Assembly: GCA_050633285.1 (NCBI GenBank)
Contig: JBOEGG010000001.1
Span: 310,001 to 374,000, forward strand
Source: UBA1672 sp050633285
GTDB taxonomy: Bacteria; Pseudomonadota; Alphaproteobacteria; Micavibrionales; Micavibrionaceae
Direction of reading: 5' to 3'
DNA length: 64,000 bases
Positions 43,332-52,337 of the stretch are shown here, piece by piece. Position 1 is the stretch's first letter. The number at the start of each line of letters is the position of its first letter. Position numbers and translations under genes: made by a program. The notes beneath the pieces were generated by a model. That model searched no databases and was not told the DNA's origin. It saw nothing but the letters and a program-made list of their open reading frames with translations.

Positions 43332-45227
43332 CTAATCCGTTACGCGGAGGGTATATGTCCCATCTGTCGTAATCGTATAATTTGGTGGGGTGTCAACGCC
43401 CTTTGATAGCAGAACTTCGACAGCATTCTCAAATGTACCATTGATGAATAACGTTGTATTGACGTCATAATCTTGTGCGGTTTCCCACATGATTTGTACG
43501 TTTTCATCTTGTGCCCATTTTTGTAAAATACTTTGCAAACTTGCACCGCTTTTTACATCCCAGACTTTTACTTCATTAGAGGGTGTCGCTCTATAAGATG
43601 AATAAGCCGGAGCTTCTGGCGCTGTAGAGGGAACAATCTGCTCAAGCGTTTCCGCAGGCAATGTATCGTCATCCTGCGTAACTGTTTCAGAAATAGATGC
43701 AACCGGGTCAACCGAAGACAGCTCAATCACCTTTTCTTCGGTTGCCTCTTGTAAGGCCGCTAGTTCATTTTTTTTTTCGTCCAAAAGCTCAGGGGCTTTC
43801 GGGCTCTGTTGTGCCTCGGGCTGTTGTCCTTCTATTTGCCCGGGATCAAGAATAGCTTTTCTTTGAATAGCAGCCTCTTCCGCCGGACTTTCTAAAGGCT
43901 CTGAAAGAGCTTTATAATCGGGAGCAGGAATTGCTTCGGCGGTCTCTTCAAGGATTTCAACAGGTTTCAGCCCTGTATCATCCCCAATGATCTCAATCGC
44001 TTGTTCTTGTGTCTCTTCTGCTATAAGTGTTGGTGCAGGAGCAGAAACACTTTCTTCTTGCTGGTGGACTGTTTCCAGAGCAATATCTGTCGGTTCTACG
44101 ATTTCGATAACCGCATTCTCCACTACAGCATCCTTAACATCTTCTGCAGGAGTTGTTGTCTCCGTTTCCGCCTGAATAACATCATCTATAACACTATCAA
44201 GGGATGTTTCTTGTTGCTCTGTGATGGTTTCTTCTGCTTCTGCTGTATCCTCGATAGGAGTTGCAGTTTCACTTTCCGCTTTCATAGGAATGCGACGCAG
44301 TAGAAGTTTGCTGTTTTGAACATCGAAACTCACACCTAATGGCGCTAAAGCATCTTTTAAAACTTCATTCCATGGCTTGCCACCATTCCATGAGATCTTT
44401 GTACCCGGGTTGATACCTTCACCAAAAGAAAAGGCATAGGATGGCGGTACAATCTGGCGCAAAGCTAATGCAAGGGGCATATCCGCACCAAATCCTTCGA
44501 TGACATCATAGTTTTCAGGTGCATTCCAATAGATTGTTTCTTTTGGTGCTTCTGCTTCTATAACGGCTTCTTCTGGTTCTTCGGTCTCAGAATTTTCAAG
44601 AGGATAGGGGTTAATGTCGAGGCTGTTACTACTTTCTGTTTCAACGTCTACCTCAACGTCAGAAACAGGCTCTTCAATGCTCTCTTCTATTTCTTCGACT
44701 GTAACAGTAATTTCTTGTACCGGCTCTTCTTGTACTTCTATTTCAATCGCAACTTCTTCTGCTGTCTCGTCTATTTCAATAATATCTTCAACAACCAGCT
44801 CTTCTTGTGTCTCAGGTTGTTGTGTGAGCTCAACTGGAGCGTCCGGCTCAGGCAGAACATCAACAGGCGCTACTTCTTGTTCTATTTCTATAACCGGCAT
44901 TTCTTCTACCGGCATTGTGATAACTTCGGCCTCTTCTTGTGGCATTGTCGAGGGAGCGACATCATCAAGAACTTTAATCTCAATAGCGGGTTCTTGTGTC
45001 TCTGTAAGATCTTGTGGAATGACGTCATTCAGGGGCTCAGATATAACATCTTCTGGGACCACTGCATCTTTCGTTTCAATGGGAGGCAGGGGAGCGGGTT
45101 CAACTTGTGGCGGAGGCGTCCACTCAAAACCTGCATGTACAATCGGAGCGTTACAAAGTGTAAACGCAAATACAGGCAAACAGGTTGATAATAGAAAACG
45201 ACTATACTGTGAGGGTGTTCTTTTCAT
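43332..45227 (-). CDS. Exported Glu/Pro-rich protein with a C-terminal TcpQ/PilL-like domain
   Basis: 631 aa. Signal peptide (LLSTCLPVFAFTLCNAPIVH) ending at HAG. A long acidic linker rich in Glu, Val, Thr and Pro follows, then a first small domain at about 235-315 (MPLALALRQIVPPSYAFSFG ... PWNEVLKDALAPLGVSFD). A second acidic linker of over 200 residues leads to a C-terminal domain (VWDVKSGASLQSILQKWAQD, TYTLRVTD). The terminal domain matches the TcpQ C-terminal pattern, and both resemble secretin N0-type folds. Last gene after icmT on the same strand. A periplasm-spanning accessory of the outer-membrane ring is inferred. Confidence 0.75.
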   Translation of the reverse strand: MKRTPSQYSRFLLSTCLPVFAFTLCNAPIVHAGFEWTPPPQVEPAPLPPIETKDAVVPEDVISEPLNDVIPQDLTETQEPAIEIKVLDDVAPSTMPQEEAEVITMPVEEMPVIEIEQEVAPVDVLPEPDAPVELTQQPETQEELVVEDIIEIDETAEEVAIEIEVQEEPVQEITVTVEEIEESIEEPVSDVEVDVETESSNSLDINPYPLENSETEEPEEAVIEAEAPKETIYWNAPENYDVIEGFGADMPLALALRQIVPPSYAFSFGEGINPGTKISWNGGKPWNEVLKDALAPLGVSFDVQNSKLLLRRIPMKAESETATPIEDTAEAEETITEQQETSLDSVIDDVIQAETETTTPAEDVKDAVVENAVIEIVEPTDIALETVHQQEESVSAPAPTLIAEETQEQAIEIIGDDTGLKPVEILEETAEAIPAPDYKALSEPLESPAEEAAIQRKAILDPGQIEGQQPEAQQSPKAPELLDEKKNELAALQEATEEKVIELSSVDPVASISETVTQDDDTLPAETLEQIVPSTAPEAPAYSSYRATPSNEVKVWDVKSGASLQSILQKWAQDENVQIMWETAQDYDVNTTLFINGTFENAVEVLLSKGVDTPPNYTITTDGTYTLRVTD

Positions 45228-45374
45228 TACAGACTCTCATTCAAGGATTACATAGACATAAGAAGACGCATCCTATTGGACACAACTATATATGAGAGGA
45301 TATCCCCGAAAAAGCGAGAATTCAAGCTTTAAGTAAAGGCCTCACTCTGGAAGTAAACAGAAAATATGTGTAAT

Positions 45375-45677
45375 TTAGCCGTAGTCTTTAAATTTGTGTT
45401 GGTTATGTGCACCCACAACGCCTGGTCTTTCCCGTCCAATAAGCCACCCTCGAAAGGAGCGCATAGCAGCAGGAAAGGTTAGGCCACGATTTTCGAAAAA
45501 CTTAAACATATAGAAAACAAGAAAAGAAAGAATAATGGTCGACCACCGAAGATAAACAAGCCATATAGGTATTAAAAAGGCAACTCGTGCATCAAAACTT
45601 AAGAATCGAACTGTGCGCATGGTATCGCGCCAATGCCAGTTCATCTTGGCTTCAATATTCTCTAACTCTTTTACCAT
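45375..45677 (-). CDS. icmT: Dot/Icm protein IcmT (DotK-region small membrane protein)
   Basis: 100 aa. The IcmT hallmark HWRDTMRTVRFLSFDARVAF is near residues 15-34, followed by membrane helices (LIPIWLVYLRWSTIILSFLV). The C-terminal part contains NRGLTFPAAMRSFRGWLIG. The start has GGGA about 6 nt upstream. In Legionella icmT heads a separate cluster; here it lies 100 bp downstream of dotB. IcmT is linked to pore formation and egress in Legionella, which need not apply here. Confidence 0.9.
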   Translation of the reverse strand: MVKELENIEAKMNWHWRDTMRTVRFLSFDARVAFLIPIWLVYLRWSTIILSFLVFYMFKFFENRGLTFPAAMRSFRGWLIGRERPGVVGAHNQHKFKDYG

Positions 45678-45777
45678 ACCATTCCCTTCGTATGAATAGT
45701 GCCAAACAAACGCCTAAATATTATAAATATAAGAGGTTTAATTTAAAATTAATTCTCTACAAAGTTCAAGGAATTAT

Positions 45778-46935
45778 TTACGAACCGGTGCTTGATGACA
45801 GAAGTAAGTAGCTCCGTCTATCAATTGTACCTTGTTCAAATTCAATTTCGGCAGAGCGTTGCATAGTTTGTCCGAATGCATCAACCATTCGCCCAATCTC
45901 GTTTTGCCACTTTGTGAAATGCATATCCATAAGCTTCTCACGAACCTCATCTGGAAATGTCATCCATTCACGAACACCGCAACGCCCTCCGCCAACACGT
46001 GGGACAAGTGCCTGCGTAACAATTAGACGTAATGTTTCCATTAACGCAACCGCACGCTCTTCACGCTCTTCCATCTCATAGGTGGAAAGCATCCTTTGTA
46101 CTGTATTGGCAACGCCTAATGTGTGCGTTGTTGTATATACGGCGTGTCCGGTCTGTGCGGCCTCGATTGCAGCATTAATTGTTTCACGGTCACGTGCTTC
46201 ACCAACCAGAATAATTTCAGGTTTACGTCGTAATGCATTACGAACACCATGCGCGAAATCAGGCAGGTGACGTGGAATTTCCGTTTGTGAGACAAGGGAG
46301 CGTGGGCTGCTAATGCTGTCATAAACATATTCGATCGGCGCTTCATACGTGATCATTTTTCCGCACCCGCGTGGGCGCTCTAAAATCATTCTGTTACCCG
46401 CGGCAAGTAATGTACTCTTACCTGATCCCGTGGGGCCCGTAACAATAACCATACCTTGACGTGGAGACCAATTATCTCGGATGGCCTGCTCAATGCTTAG
46501 ATCATCCATGGTTGGTGGTTCACTCGGTAGCGTACGCATTGTAATCTGTGCGCCGTCACGTCCCTTTGAAAGGATCGCGGTAATGTTAACACGAAAGCGA
46601 ATGCGCGTATAACGATCAGGGCGGATCTCATATGAGACATCCAGATCCCGCGCAGAAGCCAAACGTGCTTGCGCTTCCGGTCCATAAAGCTTTTCTAGGA
46701 ATATCGCAACATCAGCCGCATCCAAATCACGAATGGTGCCCGGATAGAGTTCTCCGCCAATATCGTTATAAACAGCGCGGTCACTTTGAATTGTAATATC
46801 AGATGAGTTTTGCTTCACACACCACAAAAGAAAGATATCAACATCATCTCTTGTGAATCTCTGAGGCTCTTCAGGCCACGTTTTTGCGTGATCGTCTTCA
46901 GCCTTGACAAGGCTTACTGGCTTGCGGGCTTCCAT
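45778..46935 (-). CDS. dotB: Dot/Icm secretion ATPase DotB, PilT/VirB11 family
   Basis: 385-aa hexameric cytosolic ATPase. Walker A is GMVIVTGPTGSGKSTLLAAG (about residues 163-182). The Asp box region YRTPGC-type is replaced by GKMITYEAPIEYVYDSISSP. Walker B is RKPEIILVGEARDRETINAA, and the His box is TGHAVYTTTHTLGVANTVQR. The N-terminal domain has LLWCVKQNSSDITIQSDRAV. Its start lies 22 bp inside dotC, as expected for the coupled dotD-dotC-dotB operon. Confidence 0.95.
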   Translation of the reverse strand: MEARKPVSLVKAEDDHAKTWPEEPQRFTRDDVDIFLLWCVKQNSSDITIQSDRAVYNDIGGELYPGTIRDLDAADVAIFLEKLYGPEAQARLASARDLDVSYEIRPDRYTRIRFRVNITAILSKGRDGAQITMRTLPSEPPTMDDLSIEQAIRDNWSPRQGMVIVTGPTGSGKSTLLAAGNRMILERPRGCGKMITYEAPIEYVYDSISSPRSLVSQTEIPRHLPDFAHGVRNALRRKPEIILVGEARDRETINAAIEAAQTGHAVYTTTHTLGVANTVQRMLSTYEMEEREERAVALMETLRLIVTQALVPRVGGGRCGVREWMTFPDEVREKLMDMHFTKWQNEIGRMVDAFGQTMQRSAEIEFEQGTIDRRSYLLLSSSTGS

Positions 46936-47777
46936 TGCTCTGCTCCGGTAACAAGTTCAGGTACACCTGTAATTTGAACAGCGCGATCTCCAACACGCAT
47001 CTCATCGCCACCGCCGGTAATACCGCGATCAACTTGAAGTGCATATGGGGGGGAAATCATACCCTGAGCAAGCAACATACGATATCTGATCATACCATGA
47101 AAATCAGAATCTAAACGAGCAAGGTCACTTTGAAAAATTTCATCTGCTTGCGCATAGCCAGCATTCCACCCTTTGCGAACATGAACATCCCAAATGTCAC
47201 GTTCTTCATCATTTTCGGGTGTTAAAATATCAGGTGGAGGGAGAACTTCGCCCCATTCACGCTCAAGATATATACGCCATGTACGCGGTGCAGAAACAAT
47301 ACGCGCATTGCGAATAATGTTATAAATCTTATCCGATACGGCCGCCGTTTGCCCATCGATATCAATCAACATAGAGTTCATTGCCTCTGAAACAACGGGT
47401 GGCTCAATCAAAAATCCGGATGGTGCAGCAACAAGAAGTTGGCTGAAGTTAAAAATTTTATCGAGATAGCGTGTACGTAGGTCAAGTTCACCGCGAATTT
47501 CAAACGTTCTTTTCGCCAGTCCACCGCGCGCTCCAAAAGAGATCGCCGCTTCTTTTAGGGCATCTCTACGAATATCAATAGGCAGGTTATGATCTGCTGT
47601 TACATCATCCACCGGCTCATAGTTAACAAGATCTTTTAGCTCAACAGGCTCTTCTTCCGCAGTTGAAATTGGCACATCATTATCGGTAGGCAATTTTGCA
47701 TGAGCCTGCTGATAAGTAAGGGATATTCCGGATACCCCCATTAGCGCACATAGGCTAGTCGTTAAAAGAAAACGCAT
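46914..47777 (-). CDS. dotC: Dot/Icm outer-membrane core protein DotC
   Basis: 287 aa. Seen: signal peptide cleaved near QAHA, then ALKEAAISFGARGGLAKRTF, FNFSQLLVAAPSGFLIEPPV and TWRIYLEREWGEVLPPPDIL, all strong DotC features. Legionella DotC is a lipoprotein. Here no lipobox is visible: Cys10 sits inside the hydrophobic core without a lipobox at -3 to -1. It would therefore be a soluble periplasmic protein or anchored otherwise. Overlaps dotB; starts 18 bp after dotD. Confidence 0.93.
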   Translation of the reverse strand: MRFLLTTSLCALMGVSGISLTYQQAHAKLPTDNDVPISTAEEEPVELKDLVNYEPVDDVTADHNLPIDIRRDALKEAAISFGARGGLAKRTFEIRGELDLRTRYLDKIFNFSQLLVAAPSGFLIEPPVVSEAMNSMLIDIDGQTAAVSDKIYNIIRNARIVSAPRTWRIYLEREWGEVLPPPDILTPENDEERDIWDVHVRKGWNAGYAQADEIFQSDLARLDSDFHGMIRYRMLLAQGMISPPYALQVDRGITGGGDEMRVGDRAVQITGVPELVTGAEQWKPASQ

Positions 47778-47795
47778 TAGTTTACAAACCCCTTA

Positions 47796-48317
47796 TTAGC
47801 CACCAATACCGGCATTTGGTACGTAATAGATCTCAACCATACGTGCCTGAGCGTCAACTTTGACATCCCCGCGCATACCAAGTTGAAGACCAATATCACG
47901 CAAAACATCAATCACGCGTGTATTTTCAGCATCAATTGAAACCACAACTGGGATAGTCGGTTCATTACCGAGGACAAGGAAGCCATATCCTGCACGATCT
48001 GCCAATGTTTTGGCAATCGGCTCAATCGGCCCGACCCAGTTAACCGTGATAGTGCGTCGCAACTCCTGCGGGACATCGGCAATGGGTGACATTGCTGTCG
48101 CAGGTGTGCGTGCTCTTTCAACAGAGGCGAGAGTTTGCAGAGCCATTGACGCTCGATCCGCTGAGTCGGCGAGTAACGCCGAGACCGAATCGGGAGAGGC
48201 AACAATCTGCGGACTACCGCCGCTGAATTTTGAACTTGATACAGAATTAGATGTTGTACAACCAGAAGTGAAAGTGAGGCCTAACAACAAAGGAAGAATC
48301 AGAAAATTACGAGACAT
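47796..48317 (-). CDS. dotD: Dot/Icm outer-membrane lipoprotein DotD
   Basis: 173 aa. Lipoprotein signal LLLGLTFTSGCTTSNS with the lipid-modified Cys near residue 20. After a Ser/Ala-rich linker, a secretin N0-like domain begins at about residue 85 (VNWVGPIEPIAKTLADRAGY, VVSIDAENTRVIDVLRDIGL). It helps place DotH in the outer membrane. First gene of dotD-dotC-dotB; 192 bp of AT-rich non-coding DNA lie upstream. Confidence 0.9.
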   Translation of the reverse strand: MSRNFLILPLLLGLTFTSGCTTSNSVSSSKFSGGSPQIVASPDSVSALLADSADRASMALQTLASVERARTPATAMSPIADVPQELRRTITVNWVGPIEPIAKTLADRAGYGFLVLGNEPTIPVVVSIDAENTRVIDVLRDIGLQLGMRGDVKVDAQARMVEIYYVPNAGIGG

Positions 48318-48509
48318 ACTATTTTATTACCCTAAAACAAAGACAACTTCGTCTATCCTGAATACTAGACAAATTATTCAATCAAATCAAGAATAAGTAT
48401 CAAGAATAATTCAAGAAAATGCGTACTTTATAGTTTTTGAGAGAATATATACGACCTGTTTTGTTATATTAATCGTGTCGTAAATAAGTTCCACCTTGCG
48501 CTTGCGCTT

Positions 48510-48926
48510 TTATCGCTCTGTTTTTAACAGGCCATTTTTTTTCATTAAATTAATGACACGTTTTTTATATTTATTGCCATATTTTGGTGTTTTGGAATGA
48601 TAATGTGCAATTGCTTGCGATAAACTTTTCGTTTCTGTGATGTGTTTTCGAAGAATCCAAGCTGCCACATCGACATTTGTGCAGGCATCATCACGCACCC
48701 ATTTATGTGCAATATCTTTTTCAACTCCCCATTGTTTTGCCAGTTCGGGTAGCCAAATTGTATTGATTTGCATTGGCCCAAGGTCATAAGAGCCATTCGT
48801 ATTTTTAACTTCTTGGCCAACTTTCCCGCCCTCAGCCTTATATATGCCAACCAATAACGCAGGTGGCACGGTGTGTGTTTGTGAGGCGAGCATGATACAT
48901 GCAGCAAGAATTTTTGAAGCAGCCAA
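48510..48926 (-). CDS. Small lytic transglycosylase-like protein
   Basis: 138 aa. The lysozyme-like SLT pattern is compact: ALLVGIYKAEGGKVGQE with the candidate catalytic Glu in KAEGG, then NGSYDLGPMQINTIWLPEL, and a C-terminal AIAHYHSKTPKYGNKYKKRV. The start appears to be TTG with AAGG 9 nt upstream. The N-terminus is hydrophobic but short for a signal. Such enzymes (VirB1-like) open peptidoglycan for secretion systems; its position upstream of dotD on the same strand supports that role. Confidence 0.82.
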   Translation of the reverse strand: MAASKILAACIMLASQTHTVPPALLVGIYKAEGGKVGQEVKNTNGSYDLGPMQINTIWLPELAKQWGVEKDIAHKWVRDDACTNVDVAAWILRKHITETKSLSQAIAHYHSKTPKYGNKYKKRVINLMKKNGLLKTER

Positions 48927-48984
48927 CGCAATATACCTTAAAGTGTTACGATCATATATTCATAGGGCAATTTTGCCATATTTC

Positions 48985-49890
48985 CTATGATTCGTCACTT
49001 TCTTTTCGGTAGAAGGTGAGTGGGGAGGGTTTTTGCTCTTCTATTGGTTCAAAACTATGTGCCTCGAAATCCATATCAGAAAAATCGTCAACGTCTTCTT
49101 CCTCGTTGGGAGGCAGAACGTTATCAAGGAGTGTGAAAAGGATAGTGATGCGCTGTTCGAATAATGTCCATATATTACCAACCTGCTGTTCACTGCTTTC
49201 AGTATTACGTGTTTCGGGAGGTAAAGCGAGGATGCGTTGTGTCTCTTGTTCATGGCAGGACACATATATACTAATGAGAGCTTTCAAAATTGAAAGTTCA
49301 GTTTCGCGTTTTTCAGAGACGGGCGAAAGTGGACTTACTATATGTGTCGTAATTTCATTCGCTCTTTCTCGTAATTTTGTGGACACGTCTTGCATCATTT
49401 TGGTGTGTGTGTGACCAAAGGCAAAAGAACCAATGGCATTTACAAGGGGTGTAAAGCTTTCCAAATATGAAACTGTATGTATCATTTGTGATGTTGGGTT
49501 TTTGTTATCCTGATTTTCAGGGTAGAGCTGCGTGAGACTTGCAGGAGGGAGGTATTCGTCTGAGAATGCTTGCAAAACCGACACTGAAGATACGGAGCGT
49601 TTTAATTCGTTATGCGTAGGTGTACTCTGACTTTCCCGATAATGGATTGATATGATTTGACTGGCAAAAGAAAGTAGGTGCGTCCGTAATTGCAGATCAT
49701 CGACTTCTTCTTCTGAAATGTCCAGATGGTCTCTAACTGCTTCACTGCTTTCAATTGTCATGCTCAAGAGCAATGTGAGTTGTGCTTCGGCATCGATATC
49801 TTTTTTATGTGTAGAAACATGAATGATTGATCCAATTAAAGGCAGGCCAACACCATGTAAAATACCGGATAAAAGTTCATTACGGGTCAT
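48985..49890 (-). CDS. Hypothetical protein, about 301 aa
   Basis: Not recognised. Predicted mostly helical, with one hydrophobic stretch near the N-terminus (LSGILHGVGLPLIGSIIHVS) that could be a weak membrane anchor. A long acidic C-terminal tail (VLPPNEEEDVDDFSDMDF) follows. ATG preferred over an in-frame TTG 18 nt upstream. It lies between the transglycosylase and the DsbC-like gene, same strand, behind the DsbC terminator. A secretion-related role is only positional inference. Confidence 0.62.
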   Translation of the reverse strand: MTRNELLSGILHGVGLPLIGSIIHVSTHKKDIDAEAQLTLLLSMTIESSEAVRDHLDISEEEVDDLQLRTHLLSFASQIISIHYRESQSTPTHNELKRSVSSVSVLQAFSDEYLPPASLTQLYPENQDNKNPTSQMIHTVSYLESFTPLVNAIGSFAFGHTHTKMMQDVSTKLRERANEITTHIVSPLSPVSEKRETELSILKALISIYVSCHEQETQRILALPPETRNTESSEQQVGNIWTLFEQRITILFTLLDNVLPPNEEEDVDDFSDMDFEAHSFEPIEEQKPSPLTFYRKESDES

Positions 49891-49933
49891 ATTATGTTTT
49901 TGTCCCAATCAATATAAAGAATAGAGAAATAAA

Positions 49934-49971
49934 ATATTAAAAACGGCGGCATAATAATTCATAGCCGCCGT
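49934..49971 (-). terminator. Rho-independent terminator after the dsbC-like gene
   Basis: ACGGCGGC (49943-49950), 13-nt loop, GCCGCCGT (49964-49971). On the minus strand the stem is followed by a T-rich tract. It lies 39 bp beyond the stop of the DsbC-like gene. Confidence 0.82.
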
Positions 49972-50009
49972 CTAACTCAATAGTTTAGATATATGTTTTG
50001 CATATATCG

Positions 50010-50879
50010 TTAGCTCCGTGCACCTAAATCTGCAATGAGGCTTTTCAGGTCTTTCGGAGATCCACGAAGGATCTTAACCTTTTGATCCTTCCCTCTATAA
50101 ACAACAAGAGGTGTCACATCCAATTTCCACGATTGCATGACGGAGAGGTTTCTTTGTACGCCTTGTTGGTTAATCTCTTTTTTGGCTGGTAAAGCAGAGC
50201 GATCACCGTCCATATGGCGCCACCATGTTTCCGCCGGTGATGGCGTTGCAAGAAGGTAAGCAGCTTGCGCGCGTGTCTCTTCTTTGTATCCAACTGGGAT
50301 AATACGAACCTGAAGGCGGCCTGCCTCAATTTCCGGTCTCATCTCTGTTAGCATTTTATGACAGAATTTACATTGAGGATCGACAAAACTGTACAATACG
50401 GGTGTGCCTGCTTGTCCAAGTGGCAGCCAGTTGCTTTGCTCAATATCCCAAAATAATTGTTCCGCAGGTGTTTTAAATTCGTACTTCTTTGTATCCTTCG
50501 CCTCTTTAACAGAGCGCGGAGTATCATCTGTTGCGAGACTATCAAGAACATTGCCACCAGATTGAGAGCGTAAACGACTAACCTGTGAAACGGTAACAGC
50601 CTGTCCTTTATCATCAAACAAAATACCGGATACAAAACCACCGCCTGGCAGAACATAGAAATATTGCTCTTGTCCGTTTTTAATAGCGATCCATCCTTGA
50701 ACACCAAAGTCACGGCCTAAAAACCTGATTTGTGCACCTTCCCCAGCAAGGTTTTGCAAAGGTTCCGGTAGTTCCGGTAAGATTGTATCTTCTTGCGCAA
50801 ATGCAGGGGCAGATAATGCAAGAGCACATGCACCGGCAAATGTTAAAAGAGCACGTCTAGAAAGAAAATTCTTGATCAT
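50010..50879 (-). CDS. DsbC/DsbG-like periplasmic thiol:disulfide isomerase
   Basis: 289 aa. Signal peptide (LLTFAGACALALSAPAFA), an N-terminal dimerisation-type region, then a thioredoxin fold with active site CKFC in YSFVDPQCKFCHKMLTE near residue 178. The cis-Pro loop is WKLDVTPLVVYRGKD. It isomerises wrong disulfides in exported proteins. Two classes of Cys-containing exported proteins are encoded nearby (the paralog array and the 205-aa protein), so a client relationship is plausible but inferred. Confidence 0.88.
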   Translation of the reverse strand: MIKNFLSRRALLTFAGACALALSAPAFAQEDTILPELPEPLQNLAGEGAQIRFLGRDFGVQGWIAIKNGQEQYFYVLPGGGFVSGILFDDKGQAVTVSQVSRLRSQSGGNVLDSLATDDTPRSVKEAKDTKKYEFKTPAEQLFWDIEQSNWLPLGQAGTPVLYSFVDPQCKFCHKMLTEMRPEIEAGRLQVRIIPVGYKEETRAQAAYLLATPSPAETWWRHMDGDRSALPAKKEINQQGVQRNLSVMQSWKLDVTPLVVYRGKDQKVKILRGSPKDLKSLIADLGARS

Positions 50880-50980
50880 TAATATATCCCACTATTAATA
50901 CGGTTCTGTTTGTGTGAATTCGCAGGATAACGGGATTTGGATACAAGTACAAATCTTTTCTGAGTGGCTATGTTATACGC

Positions 50981-52243
50981 TTAAAAGAACAGTGTCAGAA
51001 TTCCGGTAAAGCCATAAAGTTGCGCATTATTGATCTCGCCGCCTGCATAAAAACCAGTCATAGGTATAGGGCCTATAATTTCACGGATAAGGTCAATCTC
51101 GTTCTTTTCATCAGGGAAGCTAGGTCCCATACCACGCGCCACGCAGGATATATAAAGCGCGGCTTTAGGCGAAAATTCACCTTTTTCGCTTTGTATACGT
51201 TTACGTAACGCCACAAGAGAGCGCGAAAGATCAGTGACAAGGCTATTCTCGTTACGCTCAACAAATAAAATACGATCACCAACAGATATAGGTTCTGAAA
51301 TAGAGATAGAGCCTTCATCCGCATTAAGCCGATTAATATTACGCACCATATAATCTTTTTGATCGGAATGTAAAAGAGGTCGCGCAATATGTACTTGTGC
51401 GTGAAAAAGATTTTGAAATTCGGCCGGAATTTTGTCGCTGAACTCTATTGCTTTTAAATCCGTTGTGAATTGGGTGGTGTCTACGTTTTGTTTCTTGGCT
51501 TCCGTACGGCGTAAATCATCCTGAAACACATCAATGGCAAGTCTGTCATTCAACTCTAAAATAGTGGCTTCATCGGCCTTGGTTACGGTATGAAAATCGC
51601 TGATCGGCTCACACCCTTGGGATAAGGTTGTCGCAACATTAACGGCATCGGAAAACAGAGCACCGCTTAACATATTCTCACGTACTGTATCGGCGATTTG
51701 ATAGTGCGCGTTTCTAGAGGAGGCCATGCCTCCGATAATAAAACTATTAGTCTCTTTCTCAAGGTCACTCAGATCAGCCAGCAGGTCATGCTCACTCAAA
51801 GGATCACCATGTGTAATTGTCAGCAGAGGCATATTGCGCCGTGTCCACTCATATATTGAATCGTGAGCTGTGGCGTGGCTGCTGTCTTCGTCCTCATGCT
51901 CATCAAATTCATCATCTGGTGGAAAGATGCAAAAGCTATCCTCCGGTAAACGGCAAATCATGGCGGATATTGCCGGTGTATCAATCATGCTTTGTGTGCC
52001 ACCAACAATGCCCATGCCAACAGAACCCACCCAATGATCTACATTTAATACGGATTTAAAGAGGTTTAGGATACTTGAGGTATCATCAGCCAAATGATCG
52101 GATATATAAAGGAATCCAAAATTAAAATAGCCCTTATCTGTTTGGGTATCATTGAGCTGTTCCAGAACATTTTTGGCTGCTTCGCGCCAATCCGTCCCGC
52201 CTGCACAGGCGCTTGCAAAATGTGATGATGTAATAAGGGACAT
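50981..52243 (-). CDS. FIST-domain sensory protein
   Basis: About 420 aa from the ATG with AGGAC upstream; the longer frame runs into divergent lemA and was trimmed. FIST N-terminal domain: SHFASACAGGTDWREAAKNV, VGSVGMGIVGG and NSFIIGGMASSRN. FIST C-terminal domain: LYISCVARGMGPSFPDEKNE and PIPMTGFYAGGEINNAQLYG. FIST domains are proposed small-ligand sensors, often near signalling or chemotaxis genes; here none are adjacent. Divergent from lemA by 94 bp. Confidence 0.85.
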   Translation of the reverse strand: MSLITSSHFASACAGGTDWREAAKNVLEQLNDTQTDKGYFNFGFLYISDHLADDTSSILNLFKSVLNVDHWVGSVGMGIVGGTQSMIDTPAISAMICRLPEDSFCIFPPDDEFDEHEDEDSSHATAHDSIYEWTRRNMPLLTITHGDPLSEHDLLADLSDLEKETNSFIIGGMASSRNAHYQIADTVRENMLSGALFSDAVNVATTLSQGCEPISDFHTVTKADEATILELNDRLAIDVFQDDLRRTEAKKQNVDTTQFTTDLKAIEFSDKIPAEFQNLFHAQVHIARPLLHSDQKDYMVRNINRLNADEGSISISEPISVGDRILFVERNENSLVTDLSRSLVALRKRIQSEKGEFSPKAALYISCVARGMGPSFPDEKNEIDLIREIIGPIPMTGFYAGGEINNAQLYGFTGILTLFF

Positions 52244-52337
52244 TATGTGTCCTGTGCGTGATAAAAAAATATAAAGACAAAAACCAATTACACCGATAAA
52301 ATACCCCAGCAATGATAAGAGTGAAAGGGCTAAATTA

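Noticed and set aside
44614..45255. 213-codon plus-strand Ser/Thr-rich frame
   Set aside because: It is the antisense of the Glu/Val/Thr-rich linker of the TcpQ-like gene; the composition follows from the complementary codons.
20709..48317. Integrated conjugative plasmid
   Set aside because: No relaxase, replication or partition gene, integrase or flanking repeat is visible. It cannot be fully excluded because the coupling genes lie outside the window.
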